In this document: positions 16,662 to 24,584 of the stretch, piece by piece | How positions within the stretch are numbered: the first letter of the stretch is position 1 | Layout of the letters: every line of letters starts with the position of its first letter | Assembly: GCA_902790135.1 (NCBI GenBank) | Contig: CADAQM010000004.1 | Location: 1-64,000, forward strand | DNA from: an uncultured Coriobacteriaceae bacterium | Lineage (GTDB): Bacteria > Actinomycetota > Coriobacteriia > Coriobacteriales > Atopobiaceae | Reading direction: 5' to 3' | Length of the DNA: 64,000 bases | Notes under the pieces: generated by a model | Databases searched by the model: none | What the model was told of the DNA's origin: nothing | The model's input: only the letters and a program-made list of their open reading frames with translations | Program-made: the position numbers and the translations under genes

Positions 16662-17623
16662 TGACCCGCGAAGGAGGAACCTACAAAGCCCAGAGCGAGC
16701 GCGCCGCAAAGACGGAGACGCGCCACGAGGGCACCTACAAGGCACAGGCCGAGCGCGCTGCCGGCAAGGCACCGCACGAGGAGAAGCCCAGCCGCCAGCG
16801 CACCAAGATGGTCGCGCCGCCCAACGACTACCTCGTCCCTGAGCGCGACGCGCTGCTCACCCCGGTGCTCGAGTGCCGACACCTGGGCATCGACTTCGGT
16901 GGCCTCAAGGCCGTCGAGGACCTCAACCTCATGGTGGGCAAGACCGAGATCGCTGGTCTGATCGGCCCCAACGGCGCTGGCAAGACCACCGTCTTCAACC
17001 TGCTGACCAAGGTCTACCAGCCCACGCGCGGCACCATCATGCTCGATGGCCAGGACACCGCCGGCATGGACACCGCTCGCGTCAGCCGCGAGGGCATCGC
17101 CCGCACCTTCCAGAACATCCGCCTGTTTGACAGCCTCACCGTGGAGGACAACGTCAAGATCGGCCTGCACAACCAGGTCGAGTGCGGCATGTGGAGCGGC
17201 ATCTTCCGCGCGCCGCGCTACTGGCTCTCCGAGCAGGAGTTCCACAAGCGCGCGCTCGAGCTGCTCGACGTGTTCCACATGGCCGACAACGCGGGCGACA
17301 TCGCGGGCTCGCTGCCCTATGGTGCGCAGCGACGCCTCGAGATCGTCCGCGCCCTGGCGACCAATCCCAAGCTGCTCCTGCTCGACGAGCCTGCCGCCGG
17401 CATGAACCCGGTGGAGACCGAGGAGCTGATGGACACCATCGTCAAGATCCGCGACGACTTCCAGATTGCGGTCTTGCTCATCGAGCACGACATGGACCTG
17501 GTCATGGGCATCTGCGAGGGCATCGTGGTGCTCAACTTCGGCAAGGTCATCGCCAAGGGTACGCCCGAGGAGATCCAGGCTAACCCGCAGGTTGTCGAGG
17601 CCTACCTCGGCAAGCAGGAATAG
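16661..17623 (+). CDS. livG: Branched-chain amino acid ABC transporter ATPase LivG with a duplicated N-terminal tag
   Basis: One of two ATPases that drive LivHM. The ABC domain begins near residue 65 (LECRHLGIDFGGLKAVEDLNL) and contains Walker A GPNGAGKTT, Q-loop RTFQNIRLF, a degenerate signature (SLPYGAQRRLE) usual in LivG, Walker B LLLLDEPAAGMNP and the H-loop LIEHDMD. Unusually, a hydrophilic extension of about 60 residues precedes the domain. It holds a near-perfect duplication of GTYKAQ-x-ERAA (about residues 7 and 25) and is basic. LivG proteins are normally about 255 residues and lack this. ATG 16661 overlaps the livM stop with GGGAGG upstream, so the extension is probably translated; GTG 16658 is an alternative start. 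Confidence 0.92.
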   Translation: MTREGGTYKAQSERAAKTETRHEGTYKAQAERAAGKAPHEEKPSRQRTKMVAPPNDYLVPERDALLTPVLECRHLGIDFGGLKAVEDLNLMVGKTEIAGLIGPNGAGKTTVFNLLTKVYQPTRGTIMLDGQDTAGMDTARVSREGIARTFQNIRLFDSLTVEDNVKIGLHNQVECGMWSGIFRAPRYWLSEQEFHKRALELLDVFHMADNAGDIAGSLPYGAQRRLEIVRALATNPKLLLLDEPAAGMNPVETEELMDTIVKIRDDFQIAVLLIEHDMDLVMGICEGIVVLNFGKVIAKGTPEEIQANPQVVEAYLGKQE

Positions 17624-17635
17624 GGGTGAGCTGAC

Positions 17636-18343
17636 ATGGCAATGCTTTCGGTCAAGGACCTCAACGTCTTCTACGGCTCGATCCATGCGGTCAAGGGCGT
17701 CTCCTTCGAGGTCGAGGAGGGCGAGATCGTCACCCTCATCGGTGCCAATGGCGCCGGCAAGTCCACCACGCTCAACACCGTGGCCGGGCTACTAAAGCCC
17801 CGCACGGGCAGCATCGAGTTCGAGGGGGAGAGCCTGATTGGCGTCCCCGCGCACAAGATGGTCACCAAGGGGATCGCGCTGTGCCCCGAGGGCCGTCGCA
17901 TCTTCCAGGACCTCACGGTGCACGAGAACCTCGACATGGGCGCCTTCACGCGCACGGACGACGAGGCAGCCGAGATGCGCGAGGTCGTCTACGAGCGCTT
18001 CCCGCGCCTCAAGGAGCGTCGCACGCAGAGGGCTGGTACGCTCTCCGGTGGCGAGCAGCAGATGCTGGCCATGGGCCGCGCGCTCATGAGCAAGCCCAAG
18101 GTGATGATGCTCGACGAGCCCTCCATGGGCCTGGCGCCGATCCTGGTGCAGGAGATCTTCGACATCATCAAGGTGTTCAACGAGATGGGCACCACGGTGC
18201 TTCTGGTCGAGCAGAACGCTCGCATGGCGCTCTCGGTTGCGGACCGCGCCTACGTGCTCGAGACGGGCCGTGTGGTCAAGACCGGCACCGGTGCCGAGCT
18301 GCTTGACGACGACGATGTCAAGCGCGCGTATCTCGGCGGCTAG
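17636..18343 (+). CDS. livF: Branched-chain amino acid ABC transporter ATPase LivF
   Basis: The 235-residue second ATPase has all ABC motifs: Walker A GANGAGKST near 37, Q-loop, signature LSGGEQQMLAMGRALM near 138, Walker B MMLDEPSMGLAP and H-loop LLVEQNA. The length is normal. It begins 12 bases after livG and is followed by a strong terminator, closing the liv operon. Confidence 0.94.
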   Translation: MAMLSVKDLNVFYGSIHAVKGVSFEVEEGEIVTLIGANGAGKSTTLNTVAGLLKPRTGSIEFEGESLIGVPAHKMVTKGIALCPEGRRIFQDLTVHENLDMGAFTRTDDEAAEMREVVYERFPRLKERRTQRAGTLSGGEQQMLAMGRALMSKPKVMMLDEPSMGLAPILVQEIFDIIKVFNEMGTTVLLVEQNARMALSVADRAYVLETGRVVKTGTGAELLDDDDVKRAYLGG

Positions 18344-18364
18344 GGGTTCAACCAGCGACTTTAC

Positions 18365-18406
18365 GGGGCCACGGCGGGAGCGTATCTGCCGTGGCCCCTT
18401 TCTTTT
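18365..18406 (+). terminator. Terminator of the liv operon
   Basis: GGGGCCACGGC pairs with GCCGTGGCCCC, followed by TTTCTTTT. It overlaps the last codons of the convergent MerR gene; the minus-strand side lacks a comparable T-run. Confidence 0.88.
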
Positions 18407-19172
18407 ACACGAGGGCGTGGATGGCGTCGCGCAGGAACTGCGTGGCTCCCGCGCCGCATGCGCCGTCGTAGTAGGTGACAAAGCGCTCGTCTGCCAGGTA
18501 GCCATCAGCCAGCCCGCGGTGCGCCTCGGGCGTGTAGGTGCCTGCTCCCCAGTGAAGCTGCAGCCAGCGCGCGTGCGCACTCACGAGCTCGCGGGATGCG
18601 GGTCCCGTCGGGTCGCCCGTGGCCATCGCCGCACCCAGCAGCTCCTTGATGCGCTCCTCGAGGGCCTCCCTGTCGTTCCAGGTCTTCTCGTCCATGGCGA
18701 GAAGGGCGTCGTTCGCGGCGTCGATGGCCTCGTCCCCAAAGCGGCGGCGCGCCTCGGCCCCGTAGCGCTTCTCGTTGTCGGTGATTGCCTTGGCCTTCAG
18801 GCCCTCAAAGCGGTCCTTGTCGGTCATTTGGGTCCCTTTCTCCTGTGTCGCCAGGGTCTTCTCGACGGTGGTGATGATGCGATTGAGGTTCTCGCGCTGC
18901 TCCTGCAGGCGCGTGAGCTGCTCCTTGAGGGCATCGGTCTCGTCGAACGACGGGTCGTCGAGGATCCTGCCGATGTCCGTGAGGGCGAGCCCACACGCGC
19001 GGAAGAGCAGCACCTGCTGGAGGCGCGCGACGTCTGCGCCTTGGTAGATGCGGTATCCGTTTGCCTTGCGCTGGGGCCTCACGAGCCCGATGCGGTCGTA
19101 GTGGTGCAGCGTGCGCACGCTGATGCCGGCGAGCTCGGCAAGCTCGTTGATGCGATAGCCGTCCTGTGACAT
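18405..19172 (-). CDS. MerR-family regulator with TipAS-type effector domain
   Basis: The 255-residue protein has an N-terminal MerR helix-turn-helix (YRINELAELAGISVRTLHHYDRIGLVRP, then GYRIY) and a coiled-coil dimerisation helix with ALKEQLTRLQEQRENLN near 85-100. The C-terminal ~140-residue TipAS-like domain has FEGLKAKAITDNEKRYGAEARRRFGD, which in TipAL/Mta proteins binds thiopeptides or other drugs, then the alpha-helical repeat with YTPEAHRGLADGYLADERFVTYYD. Such proteins activate their own promoter and often an efflux or resistance gene. The upstream minus-strand promoter has the 19-bp spacer these activators twist into register, so autoregulation is likely. No efflux gene is adjacent. 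The gene is convergent with livF. Confidence 0.9.
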   Translation of the reverse strand: MSQDGYRINELAELAGISVRTLHHYDRIGLVRPQRKANGYRIYQGADVARLQQVLLFRACGLALTDIGRILDDPSFDETDALKEQLTRLQEQRENLNRIITTVEKTLATQEKGTQMTDKDRFEGLKAKAITDNEKRYGAEARRRFGDEAIDAANDALLAMDEKTWNDREALEERIKELLGAAMATGDPTGPASRELVSAHARWLQLHWGAGTYTPEAHRGLADGYLADERFVTYYDGACGAGATQFLRDAIHALV

Positions 19173-19196
19173 GTGCGGTCGCCTCCTCTCAAGGGC

Positions 19197-19227
19197 AGTA
19201 TGAACTATGACGCAACGTTAGGGTCAA
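19197..19227 (-). promoter_or_regulatory. MerR-type promoter with 19-bp spacer
   Basis: Reading the minus strand, TTGACC (19227-19222) and CATACT (19202-19197) are separated by 19 bp instead of the usual 17. An imperfect dyad centred on AACGTT lies in the spacer. This is the layout of promoters activated by MerR-family proteins. It directs the TipAS-type regulator whose start is at 19172. Confidence 0.75.
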
Positions 19228-19302
19228 GTGTAAATGCGTGCGGATGGGGGAGAGCCGTCCTGCTAGAATTGACGATGCTGAATCTTTGGGGAGGAGCATG
19301 CA

Positions 19303-19551
19303 ATGCGCAAGAGCAAGCTGATCAAGGACACCACGCGCGAGGAGCGCATCCAGATCGTGCGGAAGGGCCTGTCATGGGGCGAGGACTGCGACAGCGTCTC
19401 CGGTGACATGGCGGGCATCGACGAGATGTACCAGCCCTACATTGACGGCGAACTCGAGCTTGCCGAGTGCAACATGCGCGCCGCGGCTACCACCTACGTC
19501 AAGAGCGACCGCGACCGTCCGTCCACCGGCTCCTGCATCATGGGTCGCTAG
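19303..19551 (+). CDS. Small hypothetical protein, 82 aa
   Basis: Starts at ATG 19303 with GGGGAGGAG about 8 bases upstream. The soluble, acidic product begins with RKSKLIKDTTREERIQIVRKG and contains two cysteines, one near the C-terminal SCIMGR. No family recognised. It is followed after 9 bases by another 82-residue ORF with the same codon bias, so the two are probably co-expressed. Confidence 0.6.
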   Translation: MRKSKLIKDTTREERIQIVRKGLSWGEDCDSVSGDMAGIDEMYQPYIDGELELAECNMRAAATTYVKSDRDRPSTGSCIMGR

Positions 19552-19560
19552 GGGGCAGCT

Positions 19561-19809
19561 ATGGCAAGCGATACCACCAACGAGGAGCTGGCCGAGCAGT
19601 TCAAGGCGATGCTCGTGGGCTCCGACCGTCCGACTGCCTTTGGCGACGAGCCTGCTGCCCAGGCCGACGACGGGGCCTCCGAGCTGGACTTTCTCAATGC
19701 GATGCGCGCCTTTAGGGCCGCGCGCGAGGCGGGGGATCCCGAGAAGATCGCCGAGGCGGAGGAGCACCTGCGCTCCGTGGTCCGCGGCGAGCTGACCGAG
19801 GGCTGCTAG
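19561..19809 (+). CDS. Small acidic hypothetical protein, 82 aa
   Basis: Begins MASDTTNEELAEQFKAML and is predicted mainly helical, with an ELDFLNAMRAFRAAREAGD helix and EKIAEAEEHLRSVVRGEL. No membrane segment or known motif. The preceding GGGGGCAGCT is a modest RBS. Second gene of a two-gene unit with the 19303 ORF. Confidence 0.6.
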   Translation: MASDTTNEELAEQFKAMLVGSDRPTAFGDEPAAQADDGASELDFLNAMRAFRAAREAGDPEKIAEAEEHLRSVVRGELTEGC

Positions 19810-19825
19810 CAGGCACATCATTCCG

Positions 19826-19860
19826 GTGACACACTTGCTCCGTGGGAGTTCGTGTGTCAC
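19826..19860. terminator. Strong hairpin after the two small genes
   Basis: GTGACACAC pairs exactly with GTGTGTCAC; an inner CTCC/GGAG pair extends the stem. No T-run follows on either strand, so it may be a Rho-independent stem without a U-tract, a transcript-end stabiliser, or a palindromic protein site. Confidence 0.5.
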
Positions 19861-19871
19861 GTGCTTCTCTC

Positions 19872-20264
19872 CACAACGAAAGGCAGGCAACCTTTCGATT
19901 GCCTGCCCTGGAGTTTCAGTTGCTCTTGCAACCTCTGTACTCAGCCCTTCGGACTCATCCTCCCAAAGTCAGTCGCCTTCTGGGGAAGTGCAACGTCGGG
20001 CTCTGTCAAAGTACATGGCACGCTTGCCGGGCACCCACTACTATGCCCTAACACGTAATGTGGATCCTGCGCGGGACATCGGACCAGGCCGTCTGTCGAT
20101 CTCTGTCTGACTGTGCGATGCTCGTATCGCTTACAAAGTCCCTTTTAAGCGGACTTACACGAAGACGGGGCGCGCGACGTCGACCGCGGGATCCCTGTGG
20201 ATATCCTCACCATACATCGGCATCACCCCCTTGGTCGGCTACCTCTCCGGTAGCTCTTCTTGAT
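19872..20264 (-). ncRNA. Unidentified large structured RNA, about 390 nt
   Basis: No coding frame explains 19810-20427. The minus strand has TATAGT at 20276-20271, the same -10 box used by the 6S RNA here, followed by a chain of short strong hairpins: GCTACC/GGTAGC at once, AAGTCC/GGACTT, GCGAT/ATCGC, and GTTGC/GCAAC near the 3' end. It closes with GGCAGGCAA/TTGCCTGCC (19882-19907) and a T-rich tail, like an intrinsic terminator. Size and isolation resemble a stand-alone RNA. I looked for the conserved cores of RNase P RNA, tmRNA and SRP RNA on both strands and did not find them. An ornate bacterial RNA of uncertain class is the best description. Confidence 0.55.
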
Positions 20265-20427
20265 GGTTTCACTATAACCGACTTTATTGAAATATACAGA
20301 AAAACCTGTACATTTAAGCAATATTGCCGCTCAAGTCAAAAAAGCTACCGCCCACACGGACTTGTGCGGGCGGCAAGGCGTTTCAAGCTGGTTCGTCGAC
20401 CAGGTAGGGCTCGTTTGTACTTCTCGC

Positions 20428-21276
20428 TTATGCGTTGTGCGTTGCCGCGTAAAGCGAATCGCTCGCGGCAACGGGGCTCATGAGCACCTTACCGGTGCCA
20501 CGGTAGACGTTGACCAAGCCCTCGCCAGAGTAGGCGGATCCAAGAAGCGTCTTGCTCGAGCGCTCAACGGTGAAGTCGAGCGTCGAGGACCAGGCCACCG
20601 CCATGTGGCCGTCGATCTTGAGCGTGTCGTCAAACAGGTTGATCTCGATGAGCTCCTCGTAGGGGACGTTGCTCTCCAGTGCGACGATTCCGCTGCCGGC
20701 GAGCGCGAGGTTGAAGATGCCTTCTCCGCCGGCAAAAGCAGATGATGCGGTGCTTCGCGCCACGAGGCGGTGCTTTACCGTGCCCTCGGAAGCATAGAAC
20801 ATGCCGTCCTCCACCACCATACCGCCGGCACCCCAGTCGGCCACGTCCTGCAGGATGATGTACTTGTGCGTGGGCTCGAGCACGATCATGCCATTGCCGC
20901 GGTACTCGGGCTTGATGGCCTTCTCGCCAGTTACGGCGCCGCGGACCATCTTGCCAAAGAGGTCGCCGGCGCTCTTGACGCCGGTCGTCATCTCGATGCT
21001 GCCGAGCGTCCACTGCATGGCCCCGTTCTGGATGGTGGCGGACGAGCCGTTCTCCAGCCTGATCACGAGCTGGCGGCGACGCACGCCCATCTTGGCCATG
21101 AAGTACTCCGAGACCGCGTTGTCGGGCGCCACGCTGATGTCGCGGTCGTGCTCGAGGACCGAGAACCCGCCGAGACGATGCGTGTAGTGACGAGTGTCGT
21201 TCTCGAGCTTTGGGAAGCTGAGGGGGTTGTTCATGCCAGCGGTCGCAGAGCCAGACGTCGAACCGAAGAGTGCCAT
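20428..21276 (-). CDS. AIM24 family protein (TIGR00266-like)
   Basis: The 282-residue protein resembles bacterial AIM24-family beta-barrel-like proteins: AMQWTLGSIEMTTGVKSAGDLFGKMVRGAVTGEKAIKPEYRGNG-type sequence around 85-130 (quoted in part), VVEDGMFYASEGTV, and GGEGIFNLALAGSGIVAL near 205. Members are tryptophan-RNA-binding-attenuator-like folds of unknown bacterial function; the mitochondrial relative affects inner membrane architecture. The start MALFGST (21276) is preferred to an upstream ATG at 21330, because GGAGA lies just upstream of it on the minus strand. Confidence 0.8.
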   Translation of the reverse strand: MALFGSTSGSATAGMNNPLSFPKLENDTRHYTHRLGGFSVLEHDRDISVAPDNAVSEYFMAKMGVRRRQLVIRLENGSSATIQNGAMQWTLGSIEMTTGVKSAGDLFGKMVRGAVTGEKAIKPEYRGNGMIVLEPTHKYIILQDVADWGAGGMVVEDGMFYASEGTVKHRLVARSTASSAFAGGEGIFNLALAGSGIVALESNVPYEELIEINLFDDTLKIDGHMAVAWSSTLDFTVERSSKTLLGSAYSGEGLVNVYRGTGKVLMSPVAASDSLYAATHNA

Positions 21277-21376
21277 GATGTCTCCAATCGATAGGGTGTG
21301 CGCATTCTCCCATAGAACGCGGGCGCACAAAACAGCTGCCAGCTTAGTCCTTCAGATTAATGCTATCAACAAGCCA

Positions 21377-21410
21377 ACAAAAAGCACGGCCACCCATGGG
21401 GCAGCCGTGC
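21377..21410 (-). terminator. Intrinsic terminator of ald
   Basis: On the minus strand GCACGGC pairs with GCCGTGC around a partly self-complementary loop and is followed by TTTTTG, 24 bases after the ald stop. Confidence 0.88.
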
Positions 21411-21433
21411 CTGACGGTGCTATGTGGCAGAGC

Positions 21434-22549
21434 CTAGATTAGCGTCTTGACGTCCACATACTCAACGTCGTCGAAGCTGTCGGCGAGGTTCTTGCAGCAG
21501 ACCTTGCCGTCGTAGGTGTTGACGCCAGATGCGATGACGTCGCTGTCGGCAATGGCGGCTTCCAGGCCCTTGTTGGCGATCTCCAGGCCATAGCGCAGCG
21601 TGGCGTTGGTGAGGGCGATGGTGGAGGTGCGGGGCACGGCGCCTGGCATGTTGCCGACGCAGTAGTGCACGACGCCGTCCTCGATGAACACGGGGTCGTC
21701 GTGGGTGGTGACGTGGCTGGATTCGCCGCAGCCACCCTGGTCGATTGCCACGTCTACGAACACAGCGCCGTTGCGCATCTCGGGCAGGTAGGCGCGCTTG
21801 AAGAGCTTGGGCGTGGAGCCGCCGGGCACCAGCACGGAGCCGATGACCAGGTCGGCGTCGATGACGGCGCGCTCGACGTTGGAGTCGTGGCTCACGAGGG
21901 TCTGCACGCGGCCGTTGAACATGATATCGAGGTCCTCGAGGCGCTTGAGGGAGATGTCGAGCACGGTGACGTTGGCGCCCATGCCATAGGCGATCTTGCA
22001 GGCGTTGTAGCCCACGGTGCCGCCGCCGAGTACGACGACGTTGGCCTTGGGGGTGCCTGGAACGCCGGCGAGCAGGACGCCCTCGCCGCCGTAGGTCTTC
22101 TCGAGGTACTTGGCGCCCTCCTGGACGGCCAGGCGGCCGGCGATCTGGCTCATGGGGGCGAGCAGCGGCAGGCTGCCGTCGGTCTCCTGCAGGGTCTCGT
22201 AGGCGACGGACTTGACCTTGCCAGCGAGCAGGGCGTCCATCTGCGGACGGTCCGCGGCGAGGTGCAGGTAGGTGTACAGGATGAGGCCCTCATGGAAGAG
22301 CGGCCACTCCTCCTCCAGCGGCTCCTTGACCTTGACCATCATGTCGACGAGAGCCCAGACCTCCTTGGGGTCCTCGAGTAGGCTCGCACCGGCGGCCACG
22401 TACTCGTCGTCGCCGAAGCCCGAGCCGACGCCAGCACCCATCTCGATGTACACGTGATGGCCAGCGGCAACGTAGCTCTTCACGTTGTCGGGGGTCAGGC
22501 CGACGCGATACTCGTTGTTCTTGATCTCCTTGACGCAACCGATCTTCAT
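21434..22549 (-). CDS. ald: Alanine dehydrogenase
   Basis: This 371-residue NAD-dependent enzyme interconverts L-alanine and pyruvate plus ammonia. It begins MKIGCVKEIKNNEYRVGLTP, holds the substrate site lysine/histidine region (LILYTYLHLAADRPQ near 90-105), GRLAVQEGAKYLEK and a Rossmann NAD site with VVVLGGGTVGYNACKIAYGMGA cut around 170-190, then VDVAIDQGGCGE near 270. Length and motifs are canonical. GAGAGG precedes the start on the minus strand. A perfect CRP-type palindrome lies 76 bases upstream of the start codon, consistent with control by a CRP/FNR-family regulator. Confidence 0.95.
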   Translation of the reverse strand: MKIGCVKEIKNNEYRVGLTPDNVKSYVAAGHHVYIEMGAGVGSGFGDDEYVAAGASLLEDPKEVWALVDMMVKVKEPLEEEWPLFHEGLILYTYLHLAADRPQMDALLAGKVKSVAYETLQETDGSLPLLAPMSQIAGRLAVQEGAKYLEKTYGGEGVLLAGVPGTPKANVVVLGGGTVGYNACKIAYGMGANVTVLDISLKRLEDLDIMFNGRVQTLVSHDSNVERAVIDADLVIGSVLVPGGSTPKLFKRAYLPEMRNGAVFVDVAIDQGGCGESSHVTTHDDPVFIEDGVVHYCVGNMPGAVPRTSTIALTNATLRYGLEIANKGLEAAIADSDVIASGVNTYDGKVCCKNLADSFDDVEYVDVKTLI

Positions 22550-22624
22550 TGGGGTTCCTCTCTTCCTCCACGGCGATCGTGGCTTTCAAACCTCCAAGAG
22601 GTTAGCTGAGCGCTGTTTCGTATG

Positions 22625-22640
22625 TGTGACAGGAGTCACA
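22625..22640. promoter_or_regulatory. CRP/FNR-type operator upstream of ald
   Basis: TGTGA and TCACA are separated by six bases (CAGGAG), matching the CRP consensus spacing exactly. The centre lies about 83 bp before the ald start codon, a suitable activator distance once the 5' UTR is subtracted. The regulator is not encoded in this window. Confidence 0.6.
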
Positions 22641-22726
22641 TCTGGGCTGTGCGGTGGCTGACTTGCGCCCGGAAGACCAATCTCAGGCAGTTTGCGTGGG
22701 AACGGAGGCCATTTCGTTCAAGAAAC

Positions 22727-22856
22727 CGCACTACTGTGTCGTGCGGGGGTGCGGACATCTCGCGAGAGCGAACTGCGGACTGCAAAAGTGCAGGTCGGGC
22801 TTCTCTATCACAGGCGTATACAAAGTGGTGGAGTTTCTGCATGACACAGTAGTGCG
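22727..22856. repeat. 130-bp non-coding element with 18-bp terminal inverted repeats
   Basis: Bases 22727-22744 and 22839-22856 are inverted repeats matching at 17 of 18 positions (CGCACTACTGTGTC core). The interior of about 94 bp has no convincing ORF. This is the shape of a MITE or small insertion remnant; no clear target-site duplication is visible. It occupies the gap between ald and the 125-aa gene. Confidence 0.55.
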
Positions 22857-22934
22857 TTAAGTTGAACGATTCAGCCCCTCTCGCTCCGCAAACGGGGTCG
22901 GGGACCCAAAAGCCTGCGCCGCACGGACAAGAGA

Positions 22935-22966
22935 AGGCCCGCCGTCTTCACGACGGCGGGCCTGTG
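22935..22966 (-). terminator. Hairpin terminator of the 125-aa gene
   Basis: AGGCCCGCCGTC pairs with GACGGCGGGCCT around TTCAC. On the minus strand it follows the stop at 22991 by about 27 bases. The tail (TCTCTTG) is only moderately T-rich. Confidence 0.78.
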
Positions 22967-22990
22967 GCTGCACGCTATGTGTTCTGGAGC

Positions 22991-23368
22991 CTAGTCCTCG
23001 ACGAAGACACCTTCGTAGTGATCGTCGGGGATGTAGGGAGCGGGCTCGCCCTCCCAGATGACCGCGCCGTCGACGATGAGCTTCTCCAGGCCAGGAACCA
23101 TGCTGCACACGACCGCAATGGACGGACGGGAGCCATGGGGATAGCTGGAGGTGAAGTTGACCGAGCAGATGCGGCGGATGGTGGCCTGCTCATGAGCATG
23201 CGTGTGGATGATGGGCACCAGGTCGATACCGGTGGTGAAGCGGCCCTCGATCTCGTCGTCCTCCTCAACGAAGGTCATGAGCTGAGCGTGGGCGTACTCC
23301 TGGTCGGGGTCGTAGATGGTGTCGAAGGAATCGACGAGGCCGTCGTTGTAAATAAGCACTACGCGCAT
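22991..23368 (-). CDS. Hypothetical protein, 125 aa
   Basis: Soluble acidic protein beginning MRVVLIYNDGLVDSFDTIYD. It includes a His-rich PIIHTHAHEQATIRRI stretch near 52-67 that could bind metal, and SSYPHGSRPSIAVVCSMVPG. No family recognised. GGAGTCAT precedes the start, and a hairpin follows the stop, so it looks like a real monocistronic gene. Confidence 0.65.
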   Translation of the reverse strand: MRVVLIYNDGLVDSFDTIYDPDQEYAHAQLMTFVEEDDEIEGRFTTGIDLVPIIHTHAHEQATIRRICSVNFTSSYPHGSRPSIAVVCSMVPGLEKLIVDGAVIWEGEPAPYIPDDHYEGVFVED

Positions 23369-23538
23369 GATGACTCCTTATCTAGGTGTAATCGTTCTTG
23401 CCGCCGGGGGATGCGGCGCTTTGTATCACTTTGACACCGCGGACTGTTTTGATTTGCGACAAGCAGCAGAATAAGCGCTAAAAATCGGCGAGAAACACTC
23501 TAGACAAGCTGTCCGCTATGCGCAGGGCTGCGACGCCC

Positions 23539-24501
23539 CTACAGCATGTTGCGCAGCACCAGCTCGGCCTGCACGGTGCGCAGCATCAGGAAGACGTCGT
23601 CGAGTCCCAGGTGACGCTCCTTCTCGTCAGGGCTCAGGGTTCCGCGGCGGCGAGCCCAGTTCTCCAGCGTGTTGGGGAAGGACTCGCGTGGCAGCGAACG
23701 CCCGTCCACGTCGATGCGGCGGCAGATGTCGCGCGAGTCGACGATGGTCACCTTCTTGGCCTTGCGCGCCTCCGCGTAGCCGTCGAGGTGGAGCATGAGC
23801 CAGGAGTCCTCGAAGGCGGCGTTATGGGCCATGTACGGCAGCTTGCAGAAGGCCTTGAGCAGGGCTTTCTGCACCTTCTTGTCCTCGCGGAAGGGGGTCT
23901 TCCCGTCGAGCTCGCTCCAGGTGATCTGGTGGATGTCGGAGAGGGGCACTCCCTTCTCGCGATACATCTCGGGGATGCCAAAGTAGGCCGCGTGACCCTC
24001 GCGCGGCACGGCGTCGGGCGTGAGCTCCATGAAGGCCAAGCCCAAGTTGATGATATAGCCGCGGTCGGGGTTGCGGTCGGTGGTCTCGATGTCAAAGCCC
24101 ATGACGGCACCCTTGAAGGGAGCATCAGCCATGGCGACGCCCAGGTCGCGCACGCCGGCGCCAGCCGTGCGAGCCACTTGCGTGTCGCGACGGCGCTGTA
24201 GCTTTGCAACCGCGTGCACGAGGTCGGCGTCGGGGAGCTTGCGCTGCAGGTTGCTGCCGTTGGCGTCGCGCAGACGCTCAGCCCCGAAGGTGTCGCAGAT
24301 GGTGCGGTTTCGGTCTGCAAGGGAACGCACGAGGTCGAAGGAGAAGGGCTCCTGCCCAGCGGGCGCCTCGAACCAGGCGGCCATGAGCAGCGAGATGGCC
24401 TCCTCGTTGCGGCGACGCTCCTCGGTGAGCGTGACGTCGTCGGAGAAGAACCCCGGCAGGGAGAATGCGTTGGCAAGCTCTATGGCTTCTGCGAGAACCA
24501 T
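23539..24501 (-). CDS. DEDDh 3'-5' exonuclease domain protein
   Basis: The 320-residue protein carries a DnaQ/RNase T-like exonuclease in its C-terminal two thirds: ExoI FDIETTD near residue 137, ExoII HNAAFEDSW near 230, and ExoIII with HLGLDD near 299, giving all four acidic residues and the His general base. The N-terminal ~125 residues have no known domain but contain a helical ERRRNEEAISLLMAAWF. Such stand-alone exonucleases may act in repair or RNA processing; the substrate cannot be inferred. It lies downstream of the LtaS-like gene on the same strand. Confidence 0.85.
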   Translation of the reverse strand: MVLAEAIELANAFSLPGFFSDDVTLTEERRRNEEAISLLMAAWFEAPAGQEPFSFDLVRSLADRNRTICDTFGAERLRDANGSNLQRKLPDADLVHAVAKLQRRRDTQVARTAGAGVRDLGVAMADAPFKGAVMGFDIETTDRNPDRGYIINLGLAFMELTPDAVPREGHAAYFGIPEMYREKGVPLSDIHQITWSELDGKTPFREDKKVQKALLKAFCKLPYMAHNAAFEDSWLMLHLDGYAEARKAKKVTIVDSRDICRRIDVDGRSLPRESFPNTLENWARRRGTLSPDEKERHLGLDDVFLMLRTVQAELVLRNML

Positions 24502-24584
24502 GTGATTCCTTCTTGGTGGGTGCGGCAGGTGAAAAGCCTAGCACAAGCGGCGGACAGGGGAGAGACACGCGCGAGACCTGCGCA

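Noticed and set aside
14670..16772. 700-codon minus-strand open frame
   Set aside because: It covers livH, livM and part of livG in antisense and is His/Asp/Gly-rich without domains, a typical high-GC artefact.
18237..19169. 310-codon plus-strand frame opposite the MerR gene
   Set aside because: The minus strand has a clear MerR/TipAS protein and its promoter; the plus frame has no domain and runs through a terminator.
19810..20280. RNase P RNA, tmRNA or SRP RNA
   Set aside because: The conserved RNase P core, the tmRNA tag frame with its tRNA-like ends and the SRP tetraloop helix were sought on both strands and not seen; kept as unidentified RNA.
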